Positions 1 to 7,104 of a stretch of DNA of 11,300 nt are shown here, in pieces (position 1 is the stretch's first letter; every line of letters begins with the position of its first letter). A model generated the notes under the pieces. It saw only the letters and a list, made by a program, of their open reading frames with translations, made no database searches and was not told where the DNA came from. The translations under genes and the position numbers were made by a program. Where the stretch lies: assembly GCA_903854805.1 (NCBI GenBank), contig CAINXK010000383.1, positions 1 through 11,300 on the forward strand. The letters are read 5' to 3'. Source of the DNA: an uncultured Anaerolineae bacterium. GTDB lineage: Bacteria; Chloroflexota; Anaerolineae; Anaerolineales; Villigracilaceae.

Positions 1-1
1 G

Positions 2-106
2 GGTTTACATCCAATTGTTCCGTCGATGCTTGGAAGTACGGCGCTTCAAAAATGCCTGCAAGCCGGCTCGGTAGAATATCGCTGGATGGTATTTGAAAGA
101 ACCTAA
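2..106 (+). CDS. 3' end of an unrecognised protein-coding gene (partial)
   Basis: An open frame enters from the left edge and ends at TAA 104-106. It encodes 34 residues ending in VEYRWMVFERT. The composition is protein-like (mixed hydrophobic and charged, with an aromatic-rich end), whereas the other two plus frames give less convincing peptides and stop at about 97 and 72. An ending of the type YRWM-x-x-ER faintly recalls some small acetyltransferases, but this is too little to assign a family. It would converge with the minus-strand TfoX-like gene. The start and most of the protein lie outside the window, so this is a tentative call. Confidence 0.35.
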   Translation, partial: GLHPIVPSMLGSTALQKCLQAGSVEYRWMVFERT

Positions 107-253
107 TTCCGGGTTCTTGTAGGAGCTGGGGGATGCTCACCTGCGCCAATGTCGTCTGGGGGTATGGCAAGTGTTTTACGGCTGAGAGAATGTGAGAAGG
201 AGTCTACTGGCCACCCGATGTCACTTTGCTATTAATGAAAGTGCTCTGGTTGA
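107..253. other. convergent intergenic spacer, nothing recognised
   Basis: This spacer lies between the putative plus-strand gene end and the 3' end of the TfoX-like gene. No clear terminator hairpin with a T-tract, promoter or small gene was found. A CTGAGA at 182-187 recalls the TPP riboswitch core, but the rest of that motif is missing. Confidence 0.4.
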
Positions 254-589
254 TCAGCCTGTTATCTTCCTGGTCTTTTTCTTTGGCAATGGCAACTCAG
301 CACAGGTCAGGCTAATCAGTTCGCTCAGCCAATCTCTATCATCCCACAGTTCACCAGATATTAAAAAATACGCTTTTGCTCCTGGGTAAGGCGGCATTTC
401 TTCGACGGCACCAAGGAAAACCCTGCCAGCTTCGGTTGGCTTGACGAATAACTGATCATTGCCGATAATCGCCACCATTTTCCCGCCGCAGAAAACGCCA
501 TACTCTCCAAACATCTTTTTTGCTGAAACTGTTCCTGCGCCTTCCATTTGTTCAACAATAAAATCGACAGTACTCTGATTCGAAGACAT
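254..589 (-). CDS. TfoX N-terminal domain protein
   Basis: This 111-residue protein matches the TfoX/Sxy N-terminal domain over almost its whole length. The pattern visible is KKMFGEYGVFCGGKMVAII near residues 24-42, then a lone Lys-Pro (FVKPTEAG), then PPYPGAKAYFLIS and a final helix. Stand-alone proteins of this domain are common and mostly uncharacterised; the full-length enterobacterial TfoX/Sxy is a competence regulator, but that role cannot be transferred to this single-domain form. The tail PLPKKKTRKITG is basic. The start is supported by a strong ribosome binding site, AAGGAG, five bases upstream of ATG. The gene is 214 bp downstream of the methyltransferase gene on the same strand, and no functional link between them is evident. 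Family assignment is secure; cellular role is unknown. Confidence 0.88.
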   Translation of the reverse strand: MSSNQSTVDFIVEQMEGAGTVSAKKMFGEYGVFCGGKMVAIIGNDQLFVKPTEAGRVFLGAVEEMPPYPGAKAYFLISGELWDDRDWLSELISLTCAELPLPKKKTRKITG

Positions 590-682
590 GCCTGCTCCTT
601 ATATGTGTAAAAAGCTGCCCGGATTTGTTGCAGGATGCATGCTAGAAGAGTTTATCCTGGCCGCTGACATCGGTTATCTGAA

Positions 683-702
683 ACCTGGCAGCTTTGCCAG
701 GT
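683..702 (-). terminator. hairpin downstream of the methyltransferase gene, possible weak terminator
   Basis: A perfect 7-bp stem (ACCTGGC / GCCAGGT) has a 6-base loop, about 100 bp past the methyltransferase stop. On the minus strand it is followed only by TTCAGATAAC, a poor U-tract, so it may be a weak terminator or a processing hairpin. The rest of 590-803 shows no gene. Confidence 0.3.
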
Positions 703-803
703 CATTTCTGTGACATTATCCTCGGTACAGGGCCGGTCTTGTGATCACGTCCAGTGAAGTATCATTTATGATGAATTTTCTATGCGTGTATCAAGTAAAT
801 TAT

Positions 804-1613
804 TTATAATCTGTTTACTGGGCCATTTACGGTTCGAGAGGAGCCTCTTCGCCCAAAATTTGATCGAGTGTGTCGGCGATTGTCCCTTGGTTCTTTCTTG
901 CCCGGCTGGTCTGGCTCACCACCATCGGGAGGCAGGATCGTCTCGTCCTCCGCGGCTACCCAGATAAAGAGAGGCTTTGAGTTGCTCAGCTGGTATGCTT
1001 TTACCCGGTACCGTCGCACATGAAATCCGCAACTCATCAAGAGCTGCTCAAAAACTTTACTTGGCTCGGTTGACCAGATAGCCAGACAACCCTGTTTGCG
1101 AAGCGCCTGGCGACAGGCTTGAATTCCGATTGGACTGTATAGTTGTTGGTTACCAGAATCGGTCATTGCGTTAGGCCCATTGTCTATATCCAGCAGGATC
1201 GCATCGAATCTGTCAGTCGATTGCGATATGAGCTGGAAGATGTCGCCAGTGATGATATCTGTGCGTTTGTCATCCAATGACTGGCCGTTGAGTTCTTTGA
1301 GATATTCGCGATTCCAGGTGACAACATCTGGCAATAGTTCACTTACAATTACCCTGGCATCTGGGCCAAGTATTTCCAGGGCCTGGCTCAATGTGTAACC
1401 CATGCCCAAGCCTCCAATAACTACGCAGGGCGCGTTGTGGTTGGTTAGATGCGCGCAACCGAGTCGCGCCAATTCCTGTTCTGACTCGTGTTGGCGGCTA
1501 TTCATTAATTCCAGACCGTTGATCTTTATGGAAAAATCGTGGTCGTGCTGAACCAGCGTCATTTCTCCGCCATCGGGAGTCCGGGTCGTTGCTAATTTTA
1601 TGTGCGGTTTCAT
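804..1613 (-). CDS. spermidine-synthase-like SAM-dependent methyltransferase fold protein
   Basis: This 269-residue protein has a Rossmann-type class I methyltransferase fold close to the spermidine synthase family. Visible motifs are the SAM-binding glycine loop GGLGMGYT (residues 67-74), an acidic residue at the end of the next strand (E92 in VIVSELLPDVV), GDIF near 123-126, and LLDIDNGPNAM (140-150), the equivalent of the catalytic-site Asp region. The classical N-terminal beta-domain of polyamine synthases is reduced to about 40 residues, as in many bacterial 'spermidine synthase-like' proteins of unproven substrate, so true polyamine synthesis should not be assumed. From about residue 228 there is a hydrophilic, Pro-Gly-Arg-rich extension (GEPDQPGKKEPRDNRR and on) that looks disordered. 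The start ATG has no strong Shine-Dalgarno sequence. The protein is probably cytoplasmic. Confidence 0.8.
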   Translation of the reverse strand: MKPHIKLATTRTPDGGEMTLVQHDHDFSIKINGLELMNSRQHESEQELARLGCAHLTNHNAPCVVIGGLGMGYTLSQALEILGPDARVIVSELLPDVVTWNREYLKELNGQSLDDKRTDIITGDIFQLISQSTDRFDAILLDIDNGPNAMTDSGNQQLYSPIGIQACRQALRKQGCLAIWSTEPSKVFEQLLMSCGFHVRRYRVKAYQLSNSKPLFIWVAAEDETILPPDGGEPDQPGKKEPRDNRRHTRSNFGRRGSSRTVNGPVNRL

Positions 1614-1877
1614 TGTTGGTCCATCGAGGTTGGTCTGCCAGTTTGTGTGCTGGATTTGTAAGGAATTTGGTTTATGGAACTCCAGCGAGGCTTATTCGCT
1701 GATTTCTGTTTGTGATAGTGTAGCTTGCACAAATTAGGATTGCGTATTCATTAGGTTTGGGCTATCACCCAGAAAATCAAGTATACAGCAAATTGAAACA
1801 ATTAAATCTGAACAGCCGCACGCAGTCAGGATAATTTCTCATCAAACCTGATCCATCGACCTGAATATTGAGATTTC
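1614..1877. other. intergenic region between kinase and methyltransferase genes
   Basis: These 264 bp must hold the end of the kinase transcript and possibly the methyltransferase promoter. Only weak short inverted repeats are visible: a TCAGG/CCTGA pair near 1825-1850 and TGGG/CCCA near 1757-1772. None has a T-tract. The 11-bp repeat array seen at four other promoters in this window is not present in the right orientation here. Confidence 0.4.
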
Positions 1878-3515
1878 TTAACCACCTGCCCGCTTCTTCA
1901 AAAGCTGGGTCAGTATGTCAGCCAAATCGCCGATCAGGCCTCCACCTGATTGAATCTTGACAGTCCCTCCAGCTATAGGGGTCCTCAGTAGTGGCTGACG
2001 TCCGGGAGCATTTGCCTGCAATATGGTAATTGCGGTTTCTTGGGTGATTTTCATGCTGGCAATCGCATCAAGTTGTTCAGGGGTCATCGCTGCGAGCATT
2101 TTTGTGATTAACGCGTCCTTCTGCGCCTGTGCGGCGGTATTTACAGTGGGGGTCGCTAAATTGGTGCTGCCTGGTGTCGAAGGTGAAGACAACAGGCTTC
2201 GGTTAATGGTTTTGAAATTGTTCCAGATTGGCAAGAGCGCAGTTGCCTGTTCTTTGGTAAGCGCCAGGTCAGTTCCTTCGAGTTTGAAGATACCTACCAG
2301 AAGTTGAATTTCGAGTGGAAACCCATTTCGGCCAGGGTTTATCAGCCCAAGGTTTGGAGCAGGTGTGGATTTGGTGGCGAGCGGCGAAGGTTGCAAGCTG
2401 GCAGAGCTAGCCGCAGGCTGAGTTGATTTAGCTTGTGCGATCGGAAGTGGCAGCGGAGCCATGCCGTCAGGCCCAGATCTCCAAAAATAGAAAAAGCCAA
2501 AACCGGCCATGCCGATTAGAATTGCCGCTCCGAGCAATCCCAGCCATTTAAGCGGAAGCCGCCGGGCTTGCCCTTGTGCGGATGTTACTTTCCCGCGCGG
2601 TGCGCTGGTTAATGTGGGCAAGGCGCTCAAAACCGGTTTGGCCGTGCCCGATTCAGGGGTGAGAATGATTGGCAGGGACGGCGAACCAAGTTCTTCCTCA
2701 AGCGCTTTGCATAAAGCCCCCATGTTTTCAAAGCGGTCTTCCGGTTTTTTCGCCATGGCTCTAACAAGAATATATTCAACTGACTCCGGCAAATCGGGGA
2801 CATATATTCGCGGACTGGGCAGAGGATCGCTGATTTGCTTGAGTACCACGGCCATGGGTGTATCAGCGGTATAGGGCCTGCACCCAGTCAACATTTCATA
2901 CAACACCACGCCCAGAGAGTAAATATCTACACGAGCATCCACTGCCTGCCCAATACCCTGCTCTGGGGCCATATATTCAGGTGTACCAATTCCCACACCG
3001 CTGGCGGTCAGTGTCTGGCTATCTTCTTTTTCCAGCAATTTAGCGATGCCGAAATCGGTTAGCATGGGTTCACCTGATTCCGATATGATGATGTTGGCTG
3101 GTTTTACATCGCGATGGATAATTCCGCGTTCGTGAGCAAAGGCCAGACCGCGCGCTATCGGGGTCAGCCTGCGTAGCGCATCTTGCCAGGGGATGGGTTG
3201 CCCGAGGCTGGATTTCAGGGTGCCGCCTGGCAAATACTCCATCACCAAATAAGGAGAGCCATCATGTTCACCAAAATCATGTATCTTGACGATATTGGGG
3301 TGAGAAAGGCGCGCCAAGGATTTGGCCTCGCGTTCAAAGCGAGCCAATATATTTTGCAATTGTTCGGGAGGAAATGCTCCGCGCCGGATCACCTTGATGG
3401 CTACTTCCCGCTCCAGTCGGAGGTCGTAGGCCTTGTAGACGGTTGCCATGCCCCCTTCGCCAAGTTGTTCAAGGATCTGGTATCGCTCGTGATATAGATC
3501 TGATGAATTGGACAT
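1878..3515 (-). CDS. transmembrane Ser/Thr protein kinase (PknB type) with LTxxQ-like extracytoplasmic domain
   Basis: This 545-residue protein begins with a complete Hanks-type kinase domain (about residues 12-275). It has the glycine loop LGEGGMATV (18-26), catalytic Lys41 in VAIK, HRDVKPAN (134-141, with an RD catalytic loop), DFG (154-156), an activation loop rich in Thr/Ser, and GTPEYMAPEQ (177-186). All residues needed for activity are intact. After a Pro/Ser linker comes one membrane segment (about 322-344, WLGLLGAAILIGMAGFGFFYFW), then a Pro/Ser/Thr-rich stalk and an outer domain (about 398-545). That domain is not PASTA; it carries ALTKEQ (418-423) and AMTPEQ (476-481), matching the LTxxQ signature of CpxP/Spy-type proteins, and a small Gly-rich end. 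The likely role is phosphorylating cytoplasmic proteins in response to an external signal. AAGGA lies 9 bases before ATG. The promoter carries the 11-bp repeat array, with a leader of about 120 nt. Confidence 0.93.
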   Translation of the reverse strand: MSNSSDLYHERYQILEQLGEGGMATVYKAYDLRLEREVAIKVIRRGAFPPEQLQNILARFEREAKSLARLSHPNIVKIHDFGEHDGSPYLVMEYLPGGTLKSSLGQPIPWQDALRRLTPIARGLAFAHERGIIHRDVKPANIIISESGEPMLTDFGIAKLLEKEDSQTLTASGVGIGTPEYMAPEQGIGQAVDARVDIYSLGVVLYEMLTGCRPYTADTPMAVVLKQISDPLPSPRIYVPDLPESVEYILVRAMAKKPEDRFENMGALCKALEEELGSPSLPIILTPESGTAKPVLSALPTLTSAPRGKVTSAQGQARRLPLKWLGLLGAAILIGMAGFGFFYFWRSGPDGMAPLPLPIAQAKSTQPAASSASLQPSPLATKSTPAPNLGLINPGRNGFPLEIQLLVGIFKLEGTDLALTKEQATALLPIWNNFKTINRSLLSSPSTPGSTNLATPTVNTAAQAQKDALITKMLAAMTPEQLDAIASMKITQETAITILQANAPGRQPLLRTPIAGGTVKIQSGGGLIGDLADILTQLLKKRAGG

Positions 3516-3643
3516 GAGTATCGATCCTTACTGATTGTCATGCTCTCTGTATGGGAATGATAATCTGTGCCTAATTAGCTTTTCAACCATTTCGCCGTGG
3601 AATGCTTACTTACACTACAAACTGCATTCGTTTGAATGCTATC

Positions 3644-3700
3644 AATATAGCACAAAGATGTTTAGAAGTCGCTCGGAATTGGTTGGAAATTTGTTATCAA
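3644..3700 (-). promoter_or_regulatory. kinase promoter with 11-bp direct-repeat (Pho-box-like) array
   Basis: On the minus strand, four head-to-tail 11-mers precede a -10 box. Distal to proximal they are TTGATAACAAA (3690-3700), TTTCCAACCAA (3679-3689), TTCCGAGCGAC (3668-3678) and TTCTAAACATC (3657-3667). After exactly 7 bp comes TATATT (3644-3649). Only the proximal unit is close to the consensus shared with the other three arrays. The layout fits an OmpR/PhoB-family activator site that replaces the -35 element. Confidence 0.6.
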
Positions 3701-3736
3701 AAAAGAAAAGTGGACATGGAATTGCTCCATGCCCAC
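3699..3736 (-). terminator. Rho-independent terminator of the metallophosphoesterase operon
   Basis: An 11-bp stem with one G-T wobble (arms 3726-3736 and 3710-3720) and a 5-base loop is followed on the minus strand by TTTTCTTTTTT. It begins 9 bp after the stop of the 3746-5338 gene, and its T-tract touches the distal end of the kinase repeat array. It is the most convincing terminator in the window. Confidence 0.88.
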
Positions 3737-3745
3737 CATTTGTTC

Positions 3746-5338
3746 TCAGGGGTTTGAGATTGTAAAGCGATAGTCCACCTGCCCATTTTGCTGCCCTGCT
3801 CTTTCATCTTGCGGCAGATACGCGCGAACATATTCAACGGTTACCAGCTCAGACGTAACCGAGACGCGCAGGTGGCCGGAACTTCCGAGCACATCACCGT
3901 TCAGGTATCCATATTCTACAGCACTGTTTGTGCCGTTGGAACGGGACGCGCTCGGCTGAGGCACTTCCTGGTAGATGATGCCATCCAATTCCTGTTTTAT
4001 GAAGAGATGGTCATGGCCGTGAAAGACTGCTGTGACATTATTTGCAACGAGTAATTGATGGATGGGAAGTCCCCAGCCGGGCCGCTGTGTATCGAAACCG
4101 TAAGAACCGTCTGCGTTGTTTCCGCCCCACTCGTAGAAAGGTGCCACTTCAACGCCGCCGCGCCCGTTTTTATCATATCCGCCGATGAGCTGGTGGATGA
4201 AGACAAACTTCCATTTGGATTGGCTGGTTTCGAGGGTGTTTTTCAGCCAGCGGTATTGCGTTTCGCCCAGGGTGGGAGTCCAAAGGCTGGAATCGTCGCG
4301 CAGGGGCGGGGTGAACCAGTATGGGTCGAGAACGATGAACAGGGCGTCGCCCCATTCCCAGGCGTAGTAATTTTCCAGGTTGTTGATGGTTTGTTCAGGC
4401 GTGGCGTTGCCGGTATAGAAGCCATCTGGTATGGGATTAGGAAACAATTGTGTGCGCAGTTTTGCTGACCAGATGGACATTTCTTGCCCGCTGTTGCCTT
4501 TGGGAGCACCTTCGCCATCGTGATTGCCGAGAACGAGGAAGAGGGGCGCGGCTTGTCCGATGAGACTGAGGTAATAGCGCTGCGCCAAGTATTGCAGTTC
4601 AGCGGCGGTGAAGGGCTTGAATTTATCGGTCATGAAGGTGTCGCCCAGATCGATGACGAAGTCGGGCTGGTCGGTGCGCTGATTGGCCAGGGTTTGCTGG
4701 TAAACCTGCGGGTTGCTGTTGGAATCCAGGTGCGAATCAGCCTGGATTGTGAAGGTAAACGGGCTATCTGCCGTGCGTTGGGTGGAAAACGTTTCTGGTT
4801 CGGTGGCTGCATAGGCACCGGTGGTGCCGGTACGATAGCGCACGCGATATGCGTAAGTGCTATTAGTTTGCAGACCTTCAATCAAAATTTCCACCGGTTG
4901 ATTGGCGATAAAGTTGGTGAGCGGCGTCTGGCAGGCGAAATTATCAGGCGCGGGGCCGTATTCGAGATAGCCTTCGGCATCCTGGTAGGTGAGAACGCTG
5001 GCGGTGATGGATTTGTCCGTCGGGCGGCCAAGAATCACGTCGATGGGGTGTGCGGGTACTTCGAAGCTAATGTTTTGCGTAGCGCTGCTGCCCTGGTTGT
5101 TTGTTTGAGCCCTGGTGTTGTGAGTTGGTTTTGGGGCAGGGTTTCGCTGGGAAGCAGGAGTGGTCGCGGGTAATCGGGTTGGCTGAAGGGCAGGAAGGGA
5201 TGTAGGTGGAGAGTCTGTTTCGATAACGGTAGGCAGTTTTGGGGTAGCCTGTGCTGGAACCGTGGCTACCTTGCAGGAAACACTCAATGCGAGAAGGATG
5301 ACGATGGTCAGAAGTGTGTAAGAGCGGAGAGTCGGCAT
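3746..5338 (-). CDS. lipoprotein metallophosphoesterase (purple-acid-phosphatase-like), paralogue 1
   Basis: This 530-residue secreted protein starts with a signal peptide and a probable lipobox ending at Cys22 (LSVSC), then a Pro/Thr/Gln linker to about residue 88. A fibronectin-III-like domain follows (about 95-187, GRPTDKSITASVL), as in the N-terminal half of purple acid phosphatases. The calcineurin-like catalytic domain keeps the metal-site motifs: D201-S-H203, GD (232-233), GNHD (271-274), H382 in FIHQ, and GHDH (441-444). It should hydrolyse phosphomono- or diesters outside the cell; the true substrate cannot be read from the sequence. It lies 34 bp downstream of its paralogue with no promoter array between them, so the two are probably co-transcribed. 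The start is supported by AGGA about 6 bases before ATG. A strong terminator follows. Confidence 0.92.
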   Translation of the reverse strand: MPTLRSYTLLTIVILLALSVSCKVATVPAQATPKLPTVIETDSPPTSLPALQPTRLPATTPASQRNPAPKPTHNTRAQTNNQGSSATQNISFEVPAHPIDVILGRPTDKSITASVLTYQDAEGYLEYGPAPDNFACQTPLTNFIANQPVEILIEGLQTNSTYAYRVRYRTGTTGAYAATEPETFSTQRTADSPFTFTIQADSHLDSNSNPQVYQQTLANQRTDQPDFVIDLGDTFMTDKFKPFTAAELQYLAQRYYLSLIGQAAPLFLVLGNHDGEGAPKGNSGQEMSIWSAKLRTQLFPNPIPDGFYTGNATPEQTINNLENYYAWEWGDALFIVLDPYWFTPPLRDDSSLWTPTLGETQYRWLKNTLETSQSKWKFVFIHQLIGGYDKNGRGGVEVAPFYEWGGNNADGSYGFDTQRPGWGLPIHQLLVANNVTAVFHGHDHLFIKQELDGIIYQEVPQPSASRSNGTNSAVEYGYLNGDVLGSSGHLRVSVTSELVTVEYVRAYLPQDERAGQQNGQVDYRFTISNP

Positions 5339-5372
5339 AATTTATCCTGATATTGGTGGCGATGCAGCACCA

Positions 5373-6950
5373 TTATTTTACTGTGTATGAAAAGGCCAGT
5401 TCGTCGGGTTTGTCGAGATACGAGCGGACGTAATCAACCGTGACGCCCTCCGGAGCAACGTTGACACGCACGCGCCCGCTGTTGGGGAATTTTTCACCGG
5501 TTTTGTAGGAATCGGCGTTTTCCCAACTGTAAAAGGGGTTGGCGGGTTCGGGCAGGGATTGGTAGATGACGCTGTCGAGTTCCTGTTTGGCGAAAATGTG
5601 GTCGTGGCCCTGGAAGAAGATGGTCACACCGTTTTCGACCATCAGTTGATGGATGGTTTTATCCCAGCCAGGGCGGTGAGCAGTAAGGTTGGCTGCGTCG
5701 CCCCACTCGAACCCTTTGGCAAGTTCAATGCCGCCGCGCCCGGTGCCGAGCACGTGATGGGTGAACACGAACTTGTATTTGGCGCTGCTGGTTTCTAAGC
5801 TCCGCTTGAACCACTGGTACTGGTCTTCGCCGAGGGTCACGTTCCACAAGTCGCGCTTTTCTTTTTGACCTTGACCTGCGCCAAACTGGTTATCTACTGT
5901 TTGTGGAGAGTGCCAGTACGGGTCTATGGCAACAAATAGCGCGTCGCCCCAGGTGAAGGCGTAATAGTCGCGCAGCTGTCCAATAAACTCAACCGCTTTG
6001 GTATCGCCGGAGTAGAAGGCATCGGGGGCAGGTTGGGGGTAGTAGGCGTTGCGGGCCGTCTGTGCCCAGACGGCGACATTATCGGCGCTGCCATTCAGAT
6101 TGGCGAGCGAAGCCTGCTCGTGGTTACCGTTGATCAGGAAAACCGGTGCTCCAACCAGCCCTAACCATTCACGCTGGTTGACATATTGAGCCGCGACTGT
6201 GCCGGCGTTGACGGTTTTGAGCGTATCCACGCTGAAATCGTCGCCAATCGCCATGTAGAAATCGGGCTGATCTGATGCGGCGCCGGTCAGGGTACGGGTA
6301 TAGAGGTTCGCGTCGAACTGGTTTTTGGCGCGCTCCGGGTGCGAATCGCCTTGGATGTCGAAGGTGAAGGCACTGCCGGGGGCGCGCTGGGTATGGAAGG
6401 TGTGTTCGAGGCCTGGGGTGCTGTTCGAAATTTCCGTGCCCCCAGCTTGAACGGGGATTATCTTGTAATAGTATGGGCTGTCAGGTGTCAGATTGGTTAA
6501 TTCGATTTCGCGTGGGGTGTTGGCAACCAGGTTGACGGGAGCAGTTTGGGCAGTGTAGCTCCCCGAGTTCGTGCCATAAGCGATGATGATTTGCATATCA
6601 ACGGCTGGGAGAATGTTGATAGCGATGGATTTATCGGTTGGGCGCCCGGTTATTTCGGCAGCGATGAAGTTTGGGTCGGTGGAAGTCGGCGCGATTGGCG
6701 GATTCTTGCCCTGGGTCTTTTCGGGAGAGGTCGAGGCTGGCGGAGTCTTCTGCCCTTTGGGCTTTTTGGTTGCATCGAGCGAAGGTTGCGACGTGGGGAT
6801 GGACTCGGGCGTGGTAGTTGCTGTATCAATGACCAGCGGCTTTTGGCTTGGCTGAAGGGTTGGGGCTGGCTCAGGCGTCGGTGTTGCTACGGGGGCGCAG
6901 GCGGCTAACAGAGTGACAATCAGGGTAAAGATCAGAATGGTTCGGGTCAT
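5373..6950 (-). CDS. lipoprotein metallophosphoesterase (purple-acid-phosphatase-like), paralogue 2
   Basis: This 525-residue protein has the same layout as its downstream neighbour. A clear lipobox LLAAC (Cys18) precedes a long Pro/Thr/Ser/Lys linker to about residue 92, a fibronectin-III-like domain (about 97-190, GRPTDKSIAINIL), and the catalytic domain. Metal-site motifs are D202-S-H204, GD (236-237), GNHE (275-278), H-H in FTHHVLG and GHDH in FQGHDHIFAKQ. GNHE instead of GNHD is an allowed family variant. Both proteins also share WGDALF, LGE-x-QY-x-W, PGW and KQELD-x-(I/V)IYQ, so they look like a tandem duplication that has since diverged. This is the first gene of the likely two-gene operon. 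It has an 11-bp repeat promoter, a very short leader (about 14 nt) and AGGAAG just before ATG. Its substrate is unknown. Confidence 0.93.
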   Translation of the reverse strand: MTRTILIFTLIVTLLAACAPVATPTPEPAPTLQPSQKPLVIDTATTTPESIPTSQPSLDATKKPKGQKTPPASTSPEKTQGKNPPIAPTSTDPNFIAAEITGRPTDKSIAINILPAVDMQIIIAYGTNSGSYTAQTAPVNLVANTPREIELTNLTPDSPYYYKIIPVQAGGTEISNSTPGLEHTFHTQRAPGSAFTFDIQGDSHPERAKNQFDANLYTRTLTGAASDQPDFYMAIGDDFSVDTLKTVNAGTVAAQYVNQREWLGLVGAPVFLINGNHEQASLANLNGSADNVAVWAQTARNAYYPQPAPDAFYSGDTKAVEFIGQLRDYYAFTWGDALFVAIDPYWHSPQTVDNQFGAGQGQKEKRDLWNVTLGEDQYQWFKRSLETSSAKYKFVFTHHVLGTGRGGIELAKGFEWGDAANLTAHRPGWDKTIHQLMVENGVTIFFQGHDHIFAKQELDSVIYQSLPEPANPFYSWENADSYKTGEKFPNSGRVRVNVAPEGVTVDYVRSYLDKPDELAFSYTVK

Positions 6951-6970
6951 GATTTCTTCCTTTTTTTCTT

Positions 6971-7027
6971 AATATAGTAAAAAGATGTTAAGAAGTTGTT
7001 TAGAAAATGTCATCGATTTGTAAAAAA
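6971..7027 (-). promoter_or_regulatory. metallophosphoesterase operon promoter with 11-bp direct-repeat array
   Basis: Minus-strand units from distal to proximal are TTTTTTACAAA (7017-7027), TCGATGACATT (7006-7016), TTCTAAACAAC (6995-7005) and TTCTTAACATC (6984-6994). Then come 7 bp and the -10 hexamer TATATT (6971-6976). The proximal unit contains an exact TTAACA, the core known for Bacillus PhoP sites. The predicted start is only about 14 nt from ATG, which fits the close ribosome binding site. Confidence 0.7.
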
Positions 7028-7059
7028 ATTACCCGGTGATTGTCAGGGAGATAACCGGG
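7022..7059 (-). terminator. terminator-like hairpin with T-tract
   Basis: On the minus strand CCCGGT (7054-7059) pairs with ACCGGG (7032-7037) across a 16-base loop, followed by TAA and seven T (7022-7028). The upstream arm is shared with the larger hairpin at 7055-7093, so the two cannot form together. The 6-bp stem is short but all paired. Confidence 0.5.
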
Positions 7060-7093
7060 GCATGGCGAGATACTCATTCTCGCCATGCCCCGG
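7055..7093 (-). terminator. 16-bp perfect hairpin after the LTxxQ lipoprotein gene
   Basis: Perfect arms CCGGGGCATGGCGAGA (7055-7070) and its complement (7078-7093) flank a 7-base loop, starting 11 bp past the stop of the 7105-8712 gene. It has no immediate T-tract; the run of T lies about 27 bases further on, behind a second, overlapping hairpin. It may act as a terminator, a 3'-end stabiliser, or the antiterminator arm of a pair. Confidence 0.7.
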
Positions 7094-7104
7094 AACAAGC
7101 AGAT

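Noticed and set aside
140..230. Possible TPP or cobalamin riboswitch (CTGAGA at 182-187, ACTGGCCACCCGATG downstream)
   Set aside because: Only short pieces match. The second TPP half (ACCTGATC...GCGTAGGGA type) and the cobalamin box are absent, and no riboswitch-controlled gene follows on the plus strand.
254..389. Plus-strand frame from 192 overlapping the TfoX-like gene
   Set aside because: It overlaps the 3' part of a confidently assigned minus-strand gene and shows no family resemblance.
1790..1830. TGTTCAG/TTGTTTC sequence resembling the 11-bp repeats
   Set aside because: The orientation would suit a plus-strand gene, which is absent. The spacing is not 11 bp and no -10 box lies at the required distance.
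4484..5173. Long plus-strand open frame (229 codons) opposite the first metallophosphoesterase
   Set aside because: It lies wholly antisense to a gene with intact catalytic motifs. Its Gly/Val/Arg-rich composition is typical of an antisense shadow.
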